A stretch of DNA of 64,000 nucleotides. It comes from Halapricum hydrolyticum. GTDB taxonomy: Archaea > Halobacteriota > Halobacteria > Halobacteriales > Haloarculaceae. Positions 24,858-33,089 of this stretch are shown piece by piece. Both the position numbers and the translations under genes were made by a program. The stretch lies in assembly GCF_025517535.1 (NCBI RefSeq), contig NZ_JAOPKC010000010.1:36700-100699 (forward strand), read 5' to 3'. The notes under the pieces were generated by a model. The model saw only the letters and a list, made by a program, of their open reading frames with translations, had not been told where the DNA came from and searched no databases. Every line of letters starts with the position of its first letter. The stretch's first letter is position 1.

Positions 24858-25952
24858 ATGTCTCAGATATTCAAGTCGCCGGCGGCGTACGTACAGGGAC
24901 GCGGCGTTGCCGACGAGATCGGTACACACGCGGCTTCGCTGGGCGAGCACGCGCTGTTGCTCGCTGACGAGGTCGTCCTCGGACTCGTCGAGGATCGCGT
25001 GCTGGCCAGCCTCGAGGACGCGGGGATGGACGCGAGTTCGGTCGAGTTCCAGGGCGAGTCTTCCGAGGCCGAGGTCGACCGGATCACCGAGGTCGTCCGC
25101 GACCGCGGTGCTGACGTCGTCATCGGTGCAGGCGGCGGCAAGGCCCTGGACACCGCCAAGGCCGTCCGGGAGAACCTCGATGGCGGAGCGATGGTTTCGA
25201 TGCCGACCGTCGCCTCGACGGACGCGCCGACCAGCGCACTATCGGTCATTTACAGCGAGCACGGCGAGTTCGAAGAGTACTGGTTCTACAACGAGCATCC
25301 CGACCTCGTGCTGGTCGACACCGACATCGTCGCGGACGCGCCGACGCGGTTCTTCCGGTCGGGGATCGCCGACGGCCTCGCCACGTGGTTCGAGGCCGAC
25401 GCCACCTATCGCTCGGACGGCGACAACGTCGTCGGCGGCAAGCCCACGCGCGCCGGCCACCGGCTGGCTCGACTCTGCTACGAGACGCTGCGCGAACACG
25501 GCCGATCCGCGGTCGACGCGGTCGAGCGTGACGCCGTCACCGAGAGCGTCGAGGCCGTCACCGAGGCGAACACGCTACTGAGCGGGCTCGGGTTCGAGAG
25601 CGGCGGGCTCGCCGCGGCCCACTCGATCCACAACGGACTGACACAGCTCGAAGCCACCCACGACGCCACTCACGGCGAGAAGGTCAACATCGGCACGATC
25701 ACGCAACTCGTTCTGGAGGGGCGCGACGACGCCTTCATCGAGGACTACGTCGAGTTCTCCCGGGAGATCGGGCTGCCGGTCGCACTGTCCGACATCGGCC
25801 TGGAAGATCCAACCGACGAGCAGCTCGACGTCGTCGCCGAAGCCGCCTGTGACCCCGAAGAGACGATCCACAACCAGCCCTTCGAAGTCACCCCGCCGAT
25901 GGTCCGTGACGCGCTGAAGGCCGTCGACGAAATCGCCGAACGCGTCCGATAA
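24858..25952 (+). CDS. gldA: Glycerol dehydrogenase
   Basis: This 364-residue member of the iron-containing alcohol dehydrogenase fold oxidises glycerol to dihydroxyacetone with NAD. Visible signatures are MSQIFKSPAAYVQGRGVADE, the dinucleotide loop GAGGGKALDTAKA, the substrate segment VASTDAPTSALSVIYSEHGEFEE and metal ligands Asp in SGIADGLATWFEA plus two His in AAHSIHNGL and ATHGEKVNIG. These distinguish it from glycerol-1-phosphate dehydrogenase. Glycerol is a common carbon source in brines, so a catabolic role is plausible. The ATG at 24858 is used because the GTG two codons earlier lies closer to the predicted promoter. Confidence 0.92.
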   Translation: MSQIFKSPAAYVQGRGVADEIGTHAASLGEHALLLADEVVLGLVEDRVLASLEDAGMDASSVEFQGESSEAEVDRITEVVRDRGADVVIGAGGGKALDTAKAVRENLDGGAMVSMPTVASTDAPTSALSVIYSEHGEFEEYWFYNEHPDLVLVDTDIVADAPTRFFRSGIADGLATWFEADATYRSDGDNVVGGKPTRAGHRLARLCYETLREHGRSAVDAVERDAVTESVEAVTEANTLLSGLGFESGGLAAAHSIHNGLTQLEATHDATHGEKVNIGTITQLVLEGRDDAFIEDYVEFSREIGLPVALSDIGLEDPTDEQLDVVAEAACDPEETIHNQPFEVTPPMVRDALKAVDEIAERVR

Positions 25953-26011
25953 TCAGGCTAGATCCCTCTGTTTTCGGATACTCTTTTGTCACGAAAGTGC
26001 CCGAACCCACG

Positions 26012-26023
26012 TATCTATTTATC
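26012..26023 (+). promoter_or_regulatory. Probable TATA region of the zinc alcohol dehydrogenase gene
   Basis: The TATCTATTTATC stretch lies 28-39 bases before the ATG at 26051, in the short AT-rich gap after gldA. The spacing fits an archaeal TATA box with a short leader. Inferred only. Confidence 0.45.
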
Positions 26024-26050
26024 ACATTAGATCATAATATATGGTGGGTT

Positions 26051-27091
26051 ATGAGAGCAGCACGACTTCACGAGTATACAGACGACATGAGCGAGGGGCT
26101 GGCGATCGAGGAGATCGATCGTCCGGAGATCACACGATCGGACGAGGTGATCGTCGAAGTCGAGGGCGCGGGCTGGTGCCAGACGGACAACCACATCATC
26201 GAGGGAATGTGGGAGCCGTACGTACCCCAGCCGTTGCCAATGACGCTCGGCCACGAGAACGCCGGGACGGTTATCGAGACGGGCGAGGAAGTCGAGATCG
26301 TCGAGGAGGGTGACCCGGTAATCTGCCATCCGGTACAGACCTGCGGGACCTGTCGAGCCTGCCGGCAGGGCGAGACGATGTATTGCGAGAACGATGCGTT
26401 CAACGGACTGACGACCGACGGTGGTTTCGCGGACTACCTGTTAACAAACGAGCGCGCGGTCATCCCGCTGCCGGACGGCGTCGAGCCGATCGACATCGCA
26501 CCACACGCCGACGCGGGGATCACGGCCTACCACGCCGCCAAGAAGGCCGTCCGGAAGCTGAATCCGGGCGATCACGCCGTCATCGTCGGGATCGGTGGCC
26601 TGGGCCACATCGGCGTCCAGGTCGTCGACGCAATGAGTGCCGCGCAGATCACGGCCGTCGATCTCAAGGATTCCGCGCTCGAACTGGCCGAGGAAGGCGG
26701 GGCCGACCATCTCGTCAACCCCGAACAAGAAGACGTCCGGGAGTTCGTCGACAGCGTCACCGACGGGAAAGGTGCCGCACAGGTACTGGACTTCGTCGGG
26801 GCCGACGTGACCACGGAATACGCGCCGGACATCACCGCTGCCGGTGGCGACCACCACATCATCGGCTACGGCGGTCACATCCACGAACCGGCACAGGCGC
26901 TGGTCAACGGAGAGTTCTCCTACGTGGGTAACATCGTCGGCCAGTACACTGAACTCCAGGAACTGGTCGCGCTGGTCGAACAGGGCGACGTCGACTTGCA
27001 CACCAGCCGCTACGACCTCGAGGAGGTCAACACGGTCGCAGAGAAACTCGAACACCGTGAAATCGACGGGCGCGCCGTCATCACGCCCTAG
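26051..27091 (+). CDS. Zinc-dependent alcohol dehydrogenase
   Basis: A 346-residue medium-chain dehydrogenase. Catalytic zinc ligands are Cys in AGWCQTDNH, His-Glu in LGHENAG and a later acidic residue; the structural zinc site has four Cys in CHPVQTCGTCRACRQGETMY followed by CEND. The NAD-binding motif is VGIGGLGHIGVQV, with Asp in TAVDLKD favouring NAD. NAD-ADH activity on alcohols or sugars is expected; the exact substrate is unknown. The ATG at 26051 is in frame with the family start MRAARLHEY. The gene follows gldA by 98 bases, possibly part of the same alcohol-utilising region but with its own promoter. Confidence 0.92.
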   Translation: MRAARLHEYTDDMSEGLAIEEIDRPEITRSDEVIVEVEGAGWCQTDNHIIEGMWEPYVPQPLPMTLGHENAGTVIETGEEVEIVEEGDPVICHPVQTCGTCRACRQGETMYCENDAFNGLTTDGGFADYLLTNERAVIPLPDGVEPIDIAPHADAGITAYHAAKKAVRKLNPGDHAVIVGIGGLGHIGVQVVDAMSAAQITAVDLKDSALELAEEGGADHLVNPEQEDVREFVDSVTDGKGAAQVLDFVGADVTTEYAPDITAAGGDHHIIGYGGHIHEPAQALVNGEFSYVGNIVGQYTELQELVALVEQGDVDLHTSRYDLEEVNTVAEKLEHREIDGRAVITP

Positions 27092-27174
27092 AGCGGCCCA
27101 CTTTTTCGACGCTGATCCGGCACAGAGACGACGCGGACCGACAGATCCGTGTGCCTGGCCGGGGTAGCGCCGCC

Positions 27175-28383
27175 ATGGAACTGGTCTGCTCCGACTGCGG
27201 CCGGACGTACCCCACGGACGGCCCCTGGCGGTGTGACTGTGGCCATCCTCTCGAGTTCGCGGACCGTCCCGTGCCCGACGACGGTCCGCCGGCCACGCTC
27301 GATCGTGACGACGGCCTGTGGGCCTTTTCGGATCTTTTGTCCGTCGAGCGACGGGTCTCGCTCGGCGAGGGCTGGACGCCACTGGTCGAGGACGACGAGT
27401 GGGGCGTGCAGTTCAAACTCGAATCGATCTTCCCCACCGGGAGCTTCAAAGATCGCGGCGCGACGACGACGATCTCACGCGCACTGGGGCAGGGCGTCGA
27501 TCGCGTCGTCGAGGACTCCTCGGGCAACGCCGGCCTGGCGATCGCGACCTACGCCGCGCGTGCAGGGCTCGACGCCGAGATCTTCGTGCCCGCGGACGCA
27601 AAGCCCGGCAAGTTGCGAGCGATCGAGCGGACCGGAGCGACGCTCAGGCGGATCGAGGGCACTCGCCAGGACGTCACTGACGCCTGCATCGACGCCGTCG
27701 AGTCGGGCGTTACCGGCCGGAGTGAGGGCACGCCGAACGAGCGAGCGGGGAGCGCGAGGTCGCACGGCGAACTCGAATCGAGCGAGCGGGGAGGAACGAC
27801 CCGCGAGAGCGCAGCGACCCGTGAGCCGGACGTCGCATACTATGCCAGCCACGCCTGGGACCCCGCCTTCTTCGCCGGGACAGCGACCGTCGCCTTCGAG
27901 ATCGCGGCCCAGCGCGGCTGGTCGGCCCCAGACGCGTTCGTGACGCCGCTGGGCCACGGGACGCTGTTTCTGGGAGCGTATCGCGGCTTTCACGCCTTGC
28001 AGGCAGCCGGCTGGATCGACTCGATGCCGCGCCTGCTCGGGGCCCAGGCCGCTGGCGTCGCGCCGATCGTCGAGGCGCTGGGTGGTGACCCCAGCCCGGG
28101 AACCGGCGAGCGAAACGACGCTGCCGACGGGATCCAGATCGCCGAGCCAGCACGGAAAGCCCAGATCGTCGAGGCGATCGAGGCGACCGGCGGCGATGCC
28201 GTGGCCGTCACGGCCGAAGCGACCGACCGCGAACACGACCGACTCGCTCGGGCCGGCTTCCACGTCGAGCCGACCTGTGCCACGGCGACTTCCGCACTCG
28301 ATCGGTTCCGGGACCGGGGTGCGATCGACGACAGAGACGACGTAGTCGTGGCACTGACTGGAAGCGGATTGAAAACTTCTTGA
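27175..28383 (+). CDS. thrC: Threonine synthase with an internal insertion
   Basis: The 402-residue PLP enzyme converts O-phosphohomoserine to threonine. It has an N-terminal zinc-finger-like start (CSDCGRTYP, CDCGHPLEF), the PLP lysine in GSFKDRGATTT, the phosphate-binding SSGNAGLAIATYAA, and SHAWDPAFFAGT. Between VESG and VAYYASHAW, about residues 179-220, lies a low-complexity stretch (RSEGTPNERAGSARSHG and SSERGGTTRESAATREP) absent from normal enzymes. The reading frame is intact, so the protein may fold around it. It could also be a threonine-synthase paralogue. The IS copy begins right after its stop. Confidence 0.85.
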   Translation: MELVCSDCGRTYPTDGPWRCDCGHPLEFADRPVPDDGPPATLDRDDGLWAFSDLLSVERRVSLGEGWTPLVEDDEWGVQFKLESIFPTGSFKDRGATTTISRALGQGVDRVVEDSSGNAGLAIATYAARAGLDAEIFVPADAKPGKLRAIERTGATLRRIEGTRQDVTDACIDAVESGVTGRSEGTPNERAGSARSHGELESSERGGTTRESAATREPDVAYYASHAWDPAFFAGTATVAFEIAAQRGWSAPDAFVTPLGHGTLFLGAYRGFHALQAAGWIDSMPRLLGAQAAGVAPIVEALGGDPSPGTGERNDAADGIQIAEPARKAQIVEAIEATGGDAVAVTAEATDREHDRLARAGFHVEPTCATATSALDRFRDRGAIDDRDDVVVALTGSGLKTS

Positions 28384-28389
28384 CCTCCT

Positions 28390-29788
28390 CCCACGGCTTT
28401 TACAGTAGTTGCTGATTCGACTTCGGGAACTGCTGAAGAGGAGTTGCGTCTTCGGCTTTGTTCAAGATCAACGTCACCATCTGGAGAGAGCGATTGCTGA
28501 CTGCCGGCGAAGAACCTTCGACGAGGGCTGTTCTGGCAGTCTCGCCAGTAGCCCGCGGCGTACTGACTCGGGCGGACAGCCCGAGTCAACCGCCGGGTCT
28601 AACCCTACCCGTCCGGGATGGGACCCAGAAAGTGCCGGAACAGGGCGGTCGGGAGGACTGGTGTTCTCCCGACCGCCCGATCTGGCGTGAGGAGCAGGTT
28701 CGTCAACACCCACAGATTGTACAGCGCCACAGCAAACAGAAAGTAGAACAATCGCACAGAGAACGTCGGTGACGATGTTTTTGGGAGAAATTCTGTGACT
28801 TTTCGGTAAGACGTTTCGATGCCCCAACGGCGGCGATAGGCTTCTGCGAGTGGCTGAGCGACGTCACGTGTGACGTCGCGGTTAGTCACCAGACAGAACT
28901 GATCGTCCTCACGGGAACGATGTGGGACGACGACCAGCCGGACTGTCGTCCGGCCCGTCGGTGGATTCGACCGTGCCATCTCGTACTCCGCGACGAATAT
29001 ATCGTCGTCGTGGTCGGCAATGCATCGCTGTACCTTCCGTGTCTGTGGCGCACGCATCACGAACTCAACGTCCACTCCTCCAGCGTCAACGCGAGATGGA
29101 CGCGGTAGAAGCCACGATCGAGATAGACGCGGTTGATTTCGACGTAGTCCCGCGCCTGAGAGACGAGTTGGCGGATTGCCTCCGCCAACTCGTCGGTTTC
29201 CTCACCGTCCAGTGCGACCCACCCAAGCGTCAATCGGACGCTCGGATCGACGATACAGACGGTGGCGAACTTGTAGGCGGAGTCTGTTCCTCGGTCGGGA
29301 TCAGTCCGGGAGACGTGCGGTGTGTCGCTGTCGCCGTAGTACAGCCAGCCGTGAACGTCGATCGCGACGTCGACTGGCTGTGTGAACAGCCGGTTGCGGG
29401 CTGCTTCGGCGAGGACAGCATCGCGGACGCGGTCGAACTGGCCGTCGACCGCGTCCGCCTCCAATCCACGAAGGTGGTACAACAGTGCTCTCGCCGTCGG
29501 ATTCCGTGACTCGGCTCCAACGTCAACCTCTTCACCACGAGCAAGTTGGTAGGCTTTCGCGCCAGCGTTGGCAAACTCGTTATCGAAGGCAATCCGAGCG
29601 AGGATTCGTTGGAAGTCCTCGCTCGGATAGGTGCCGTTGTTCGCAATACCGAAATCAAGCTCCGGAAACAGCACTGATGAGGCAGCACGGCTCACCTGTT
29701 TCGCTTCAGCTGTCTCGACCATATCGAGACAACGACCGCGACGACAATCGGCTCTCTCCCACTTCAGCAACTACTGTAAAGTCGTGGG
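28390..29788 (-). mobile_element. ISH3-like insertion sequence (about 1.4 kb)
   Basis: The element is bounded by inverted repeats: the left end carries CCCACGGCTT then TTACAGTAGTTGCTGA, and the right end, on the other strand, reads CCCACGACTT then TACAGTAGTTGCTGA. Between them is one transposase gene on the minus strand. The left end begins immediately after the threonine synthase stop codon. No clear target duplication could be read. The transposase has a single-base frameshift, so this copy is probably immobile unless another copy helps. Confidence 0.8.
28605..29770 (-). pseudogene. ISH3-like (IS4-superfamily) transposase, frameshifted
   Basis: The first frame (about 235 residues) has ALLYHLRGLEAD, PVDVAIDVHGWLYYGD and NRVYLDRGFY, the DDE-region landmarks of ISH3-type transposases. 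It then changes frame near 29065 and stops. The next frame continues with VDVEFVMRAPQTRK, GIETSYRKVTEF (the YREK-type signature) and a C-terminal LYNLWVLTNLLL segment. Restoring one G in a GGAGG run (EEVDVEF) would rejoin a protein of about 390 residues, the normal family size. A programmed shift is not suggested by any slippery run, so this is read as a broken copy. Confidence 0.82.
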
Positions 29789-29862
29789 CTTTCTCCTCGA
29801 ATCTCTGTAAGGCCCTCTGCCCGATACTGGCCCACTCACTGCGCGATCTGCCGGGAGTCCGA

Positions 29863-31341
29863 TTATCCGAGGAACTGTCGGACCTGGGCGGCCCGGACGA
29901 TCCCGGCCCGGATCGCGTCGCCGTCTTCGCGCTCCAGTGCGTCGATGACGTCGTCGGTCGCCGCACGGTGTCGGGGGTCGAGATCGACGTCGACCAGATC
30001 GAGTCCCGCCGTCGCGCGGTCCTCGTCCAGTGGCAGGACCAGCTGTGAGCGGGGGTTGTAGTACTGCGCGGCGTCTTCGAGCGTCTCGAAGAACCGCGGG
30101 AAGGCCTCCTCAACGAACTTGATGTCTTCCTCCGAGAGGCCGGCCAGTCCCATCAGCGTCGGCGGGAAGCCGATGCTGTACAGCGTCGCGGTGTAGGTGA
30201 TCGCCCGTGGGAGTTGCATCTCGCCGACCTCACGGGAGTATCCGAACAGCCCGACGTGGAGCTTCCGGGCCCGTCGCTTGGGCGTGTACTCCGCGATCCG
30301 GTTGACCAGGGGCGCGACCTGCTCGACCTGCTCGGCGTAGACCTCTTCGACGGCGTCGACGACCTCCAGCGCACGCTCCTCGTCGATGCGCTCCTCGAGC
30401 TGACTTTCGGGTGCCGACCGGAGCGTCTCGATGGCTCCCTGGACCGTCTCGATCGGGTAGTCGTACTTGAACGCCGACTGGACGGTGAAGGTCTCGACCT
30501 CCGGCCACGCGTCGAGGGTTTCCTCGACGGTCGTCGGCGAGAGGTTTCCCCGAAACGGCGCAGAACCGGCCCCGAGCATCGGGTAGATCTCGATTCCTTC
30601 TTCCTCGGCCATGTCGTACAGCCGCTGCATCGTGACCTTGTTGATGAGGTCCGCCGACAGTGACCCGTAATTGAGTGCCGGGTCCGAACGCGCCAGGAAG
30701 ACTCGCTGGGCGTCGATGTCGCGTCCCTCGACGTAGCCGCGGATGATCTCGTCGGCAGCGAGCATGTGCTCGCGCTCTTCGATCAGCGGGATGACGTTGA
30801 TCGAGTTCGGGCGGAACTCCCCGACCCACTCCGAGACCGTTCGATCGTCCAGCAGGTATTCGTCCCCTTTACCGACCACGAACTGCTCGTAGTAGTCGTG
30901 GACGGCGTTGAGCTGGTCGGCGTCGGTTACCATCGGAATGATGACCTCGAAGATCGGCGGGACGACGCGCTCGCCGTGTTCGTCGTAGAACAGCTCCGCA
31001 GCGTCGTACGACCGCGGGATGCTTTCGAGGATCTCCAGCAGAATCTTCGCCTCGGCCTCCTCGATGTCGGGGTTCGGCCCGCGGACCGTCAGCCGGACGT
31101 CCTCGCCCAGCTTCGATCCGAGGAAGTACTGATCGAACCGCGACAGCAGCTTCTTGACCGCGTACTCGTCGCCTTCCTTGCCCTCGAAGTCCCACATCTG
31201 CTCGTCGGCTCCGAGATGCGAGTACGCGTAGTACGCCTCCTGGATCTCGTCTTCGCCCTCTATCACGTCGCCCTCTGCGAAGAACGGAACCGTCGCGTTG
31301 TCCGGGTGTTGCGTGCTGAGTACGCGCGGTGGATCCGGCAT
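29863..31341 (-). CDS. ppcA: Archaeal-type phosphoenolpyruvate carboxylase
   Basis: The 492-residue enzyme is the short, archaeal-type PEPC that carboxylates PEP to oxaloacetate. It begins PRVLSTQHPDNATVPFF and carries QMWDFEGKEGDEYAVKK, FEVIIPMVTD, LSADLINKV and GSAPFRGNLSP, all landmarks of this family, which is about half the length of the bacterial enzyme. Such a protein feeds anaplerosis of the citric acid cycle. It follows tiaS on the same strand, with 447 bases of structured repeat between them that may contain terminators, so separate transcription is likely. Confidence 0.93.
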   Translation of the reverse strand: MPDPPRVLSTQHPDNATVPFFAEGDVIEGEDEIQEAYYAYSHLGADEQMWDFEGKEGDEYAVKKLLSRFDQYFLGSKLGEDVRLTVRGPNPDIEEAEAKILLEILESIPRSYDAAELFYDEHGERVVPPIFEVIIPMVTDADQLNAVHDYYEQFVVGKGDEYLLDDRTVSEWVGEFRPNSINVIPLIEEREHMLAADEIIRGYVEGRDIDAQRVFLARSDPALNYGSLSADLINKVTMQRLYDMAEEEGIEIYPMLGAGSAPFRGNLSPTTVEETLDAWPEVETFTVQSAFKYDYPIETVQGAIETLRSAPESQLEERIDEERALEVVDAVEEVYAEQVEQVAPLVNRIAEYTPKRRARKLHVGLFGYSREVGEMQLPRAITYTATLYSIGFPPTLMGLAGLSEEDIKFVEEAFPRFFETLEDAAQYYNPRSQLVLPLDEDRATAGLDLVDVDLDPRHRAATDDVIDALEREDGDAIRAGIVRAAQVRQFLG

Positions 31342-31406
31342 ATATTACCGTATCGTGAACGGTCACATAGCAGTTTCCATCGACGGTCGAGACGCGGACT
31401 CGCTAC

Positions 31407-31598
31407 ACCACTTTTTACTGCGCAGGGTTTCCTCGGGCCTCCGGCCCTGCGGGAACCCTGCTTGCAAAAACGTGGGGACAAACAACCCGGACGCTCGGCT
31501 CCGCCTCGCGTCCGGCGAAACGCGCCTTCGGCGCGTATGCTCTCCGCTACCGCTCGGGGTGGATCGGCCCGTCGACTTCCCCTCGTATCAATGGTTTC
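31407..31598. repeat. Modular hairpin repeat, copy 1
   Basis: This copy is ordered as ACCACTTTTTACT, a hairpin (GCAGGGTT with AACCCTGC), the linker GCAAAAACGTGGGGA, a second hairpin (GGACGC with GCGTCC) and an 82-base block starting GAAACGCGCCTTCGGCGC, which holds a UUCG-type tetraloop hairpin. The 82-base block is a near-exact copy of the 3' end of tiaS plus its downstream flank. The conserved parts recur in copy 2, but the stems differ. It fills the tiaS-ppcA gap, where no gene was seen. Confidence 0.8.
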
Positions 31599-31601
31599 AC
31601 A

Positions 31602-31840
31602 ACCACTTTTTACTCCTCGGGTGGCCTCGCTTGCTCGCGGCCATACCGCTCGCCTCTCGGAGACGCTCCCGCTGGTCGCGTCTCCCGCTGCCCGGCCACC
31701 GCTCGTCGCAAAAACGTGGGGAAAAACGACCTGCTGGCTCCCGATAGTCGCCAGCAGTGAAACGCGCCTTCGGCGCGTATGCTCTCCGCTACCGCTCGGG
31801 GTGGATCGGCCCGTCGAATCCCCCTCGTATCAATGGTTTC
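31602..31840. repeat. Modular hairpin repeat, copy 2
   Basis: It has the same order as copy 1: ACCACTTTTTACT, a larger hairpin (GGTGGCC with GGCCACC enclosing GGAGACGC with GCGTCTCC), the linker GCAAAAACGTGGGGA, a second hairpin (GCTGGC with GCCAGC) and the 82-base block, here forming the last codons and stop of tiaS. Read on the minus strand, the hairpins are followed by T-runs (GTTTTT), so transcription of tiaS could end here. Confidence 0.8.
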
Positions 31841-33054
31841 GCGATGTGGCGCCTCGCAACCGGCGGCACCTCGTACCACCCGACTTCGAGGTCACGGTCG
31901 ATCTCTTGCTCCACCTTCCCGTCCGCGCTCGTTCCGCAGTCTCGACACCGGTAGCCCTGGCCCCGTCCGGCACTCTCCATCGAGCGCCCACACTCGGGAC
32001 AGTCCGGCGTCGCCGGCTCGGTCTCCCGCAGGTCCCGTACCGCGAACTTCTCCAGCTTCAGGGTCCCGTCGCTCACTTCGCCACAGACGGTTAGAGCGTC
32101 GCCGACCCTGAGCGCTCGTACCCGGTCGCGAAAGCGCTTGGTCGGTTCGAACGCGGCACAGTCGAGTGTGTGCTCGCCGTCGCCGATCGAGAGGAACACG
32201 TGGCCGCCGGGACGGGTCTCTGGCGGGTCGACGACCGTCCCGTCGACGCAGTACGCGCGTCCGTCGGTCGTCTCTCCGATCGCTGCCGGTTCGAGGTGGG
32301 CGTCGGTCCCCTGGTTGGTCACGAAGAGCTGCCGGCGGGCGACCGGTTCACTCTCGATACGGTCGGCCACCGCCTCGACGGCATCGGGATCGTCGCCCCG
32401 GATGCCATAGAGGATCGGACACGGTGTGTGCGGGACACAGACCGCTTGCCCCTCGACTCGGTCGACGGTGTCCCAGGCGTCGGGGTAAGCGTCCTCGGCA
32501 GCCGCGAAGACCGACTCCCGGTCGACCTCCCGGTCGGTCCCCCATCGCTCGCGCTCGCGATAGCTGATCGATTCGTAGGTCCACTCCTCGAAGGCCCGCC
32601 AGGCGCCGACCGCCGCCAGCGCGCCGATCAATCCGCGACCGTTGCCCCGCGAGAGCGTCACGAAGCCATGGCGGTCGGCCAGTTCGCGGGCGTCGTCGAT
32701 GTCATGGTGCGTCCTGATCGCCTCACGGGCGAACTCGGCCACGTCGTCGGGTATCTCTCCCGGTTGGCCGTCAGCGATGACGACGCCGGGATTGGTTTGA
32801 GGGTCCGCTGTCTCGGCCAGGCCGATCTCCTCATGGACGGCAGCGTGCACGCGCTCCGGATCGGCGTCGATATGGATCGCGAGCGCGGCGTTGCCCCGTG
32901 TCTTGTACTCGACCGCAGGGTTGAGCCGCACGAGAAGCGTTCGATCGACGTCCTGGCCAGCCGATCGCAGTCGCTCGGCGAGGCGCGCAGCGACGTAGGT
33001 CGTGCACATCCCGCGCTCGCGGGAGTCGGTATCGTCCAAGCCGACGACAGTCAC
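31789..33054 (-). CDS. tiaS: tRNA(Ile2) 2-agmatinylcytidine synthetase TiaS
   Basis: TiaS attaches agmatine to C34 of tRNA-Ile2, which lets archaea read AUA codons. The 421-residue protein begins TVVGLDDTDSRERGMCTTYVA, the ATP-binding start of the family. It has the NPAVEYKTRGNAALAI and SRGNGRGLIGALAAVG loops, an OB-fold region (VVDPPETRPGGHVFLSIGD) and a C-terminal zinc ribbon (CPECGRSMESAGRGQGYRCR then DCG). Start and length are normal. It is a single essential-type gene. Its 3' end is duplicated in the downstream repeat. Confidence 0.94.
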   Translation of the reverse strand: MTVVGLDDTDSRERGMCTTYVAARLAERLRSAGQDVDRTLLVRLNPAVEYKTRGNAALAIHIDADPERVHAAVHEEIGLAETADPQTNPGVVIADGQPGEIPDDVAEFAREAIRTHHDIDDARELADRHGFVTLSRGNGRGLIGALAAVGAWRAFEEWTYESISYRERERWGTDREVDRESVFAAAEDAYPDAWDTVDRVEGQAVCVPHTPCPILYGIRGDDPDAVEAVADRIESEPVARRQLFVTNQGTDAHLEPAAIGETTDGRAYCVDGTVVDPPETRPGGHVFLSIGDGEHTLDCAAFEPTKRFRDRVRALRVGDALTVCGEVSDGTLKLEKFAVRDLRETEPATPDCPECGRSMESAGRGQGYRCRDCGTSADGKVEQEIDRDLEVGWYEVPPVARRHIAKPLIRGGFDGPIHPER

Positions 33055-33089
33055 GGCCGGTCGTACTCGATTGTGCTACTAATAGTGCT

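Noticed and set aside
31298..31747. Ser/Arg-rich frame inside the hairpin repeat
   Set aside because: The same DNA is explained by hairpin stems and a copy of the tiaS end; such frames are often misannotated in haloarchaea.
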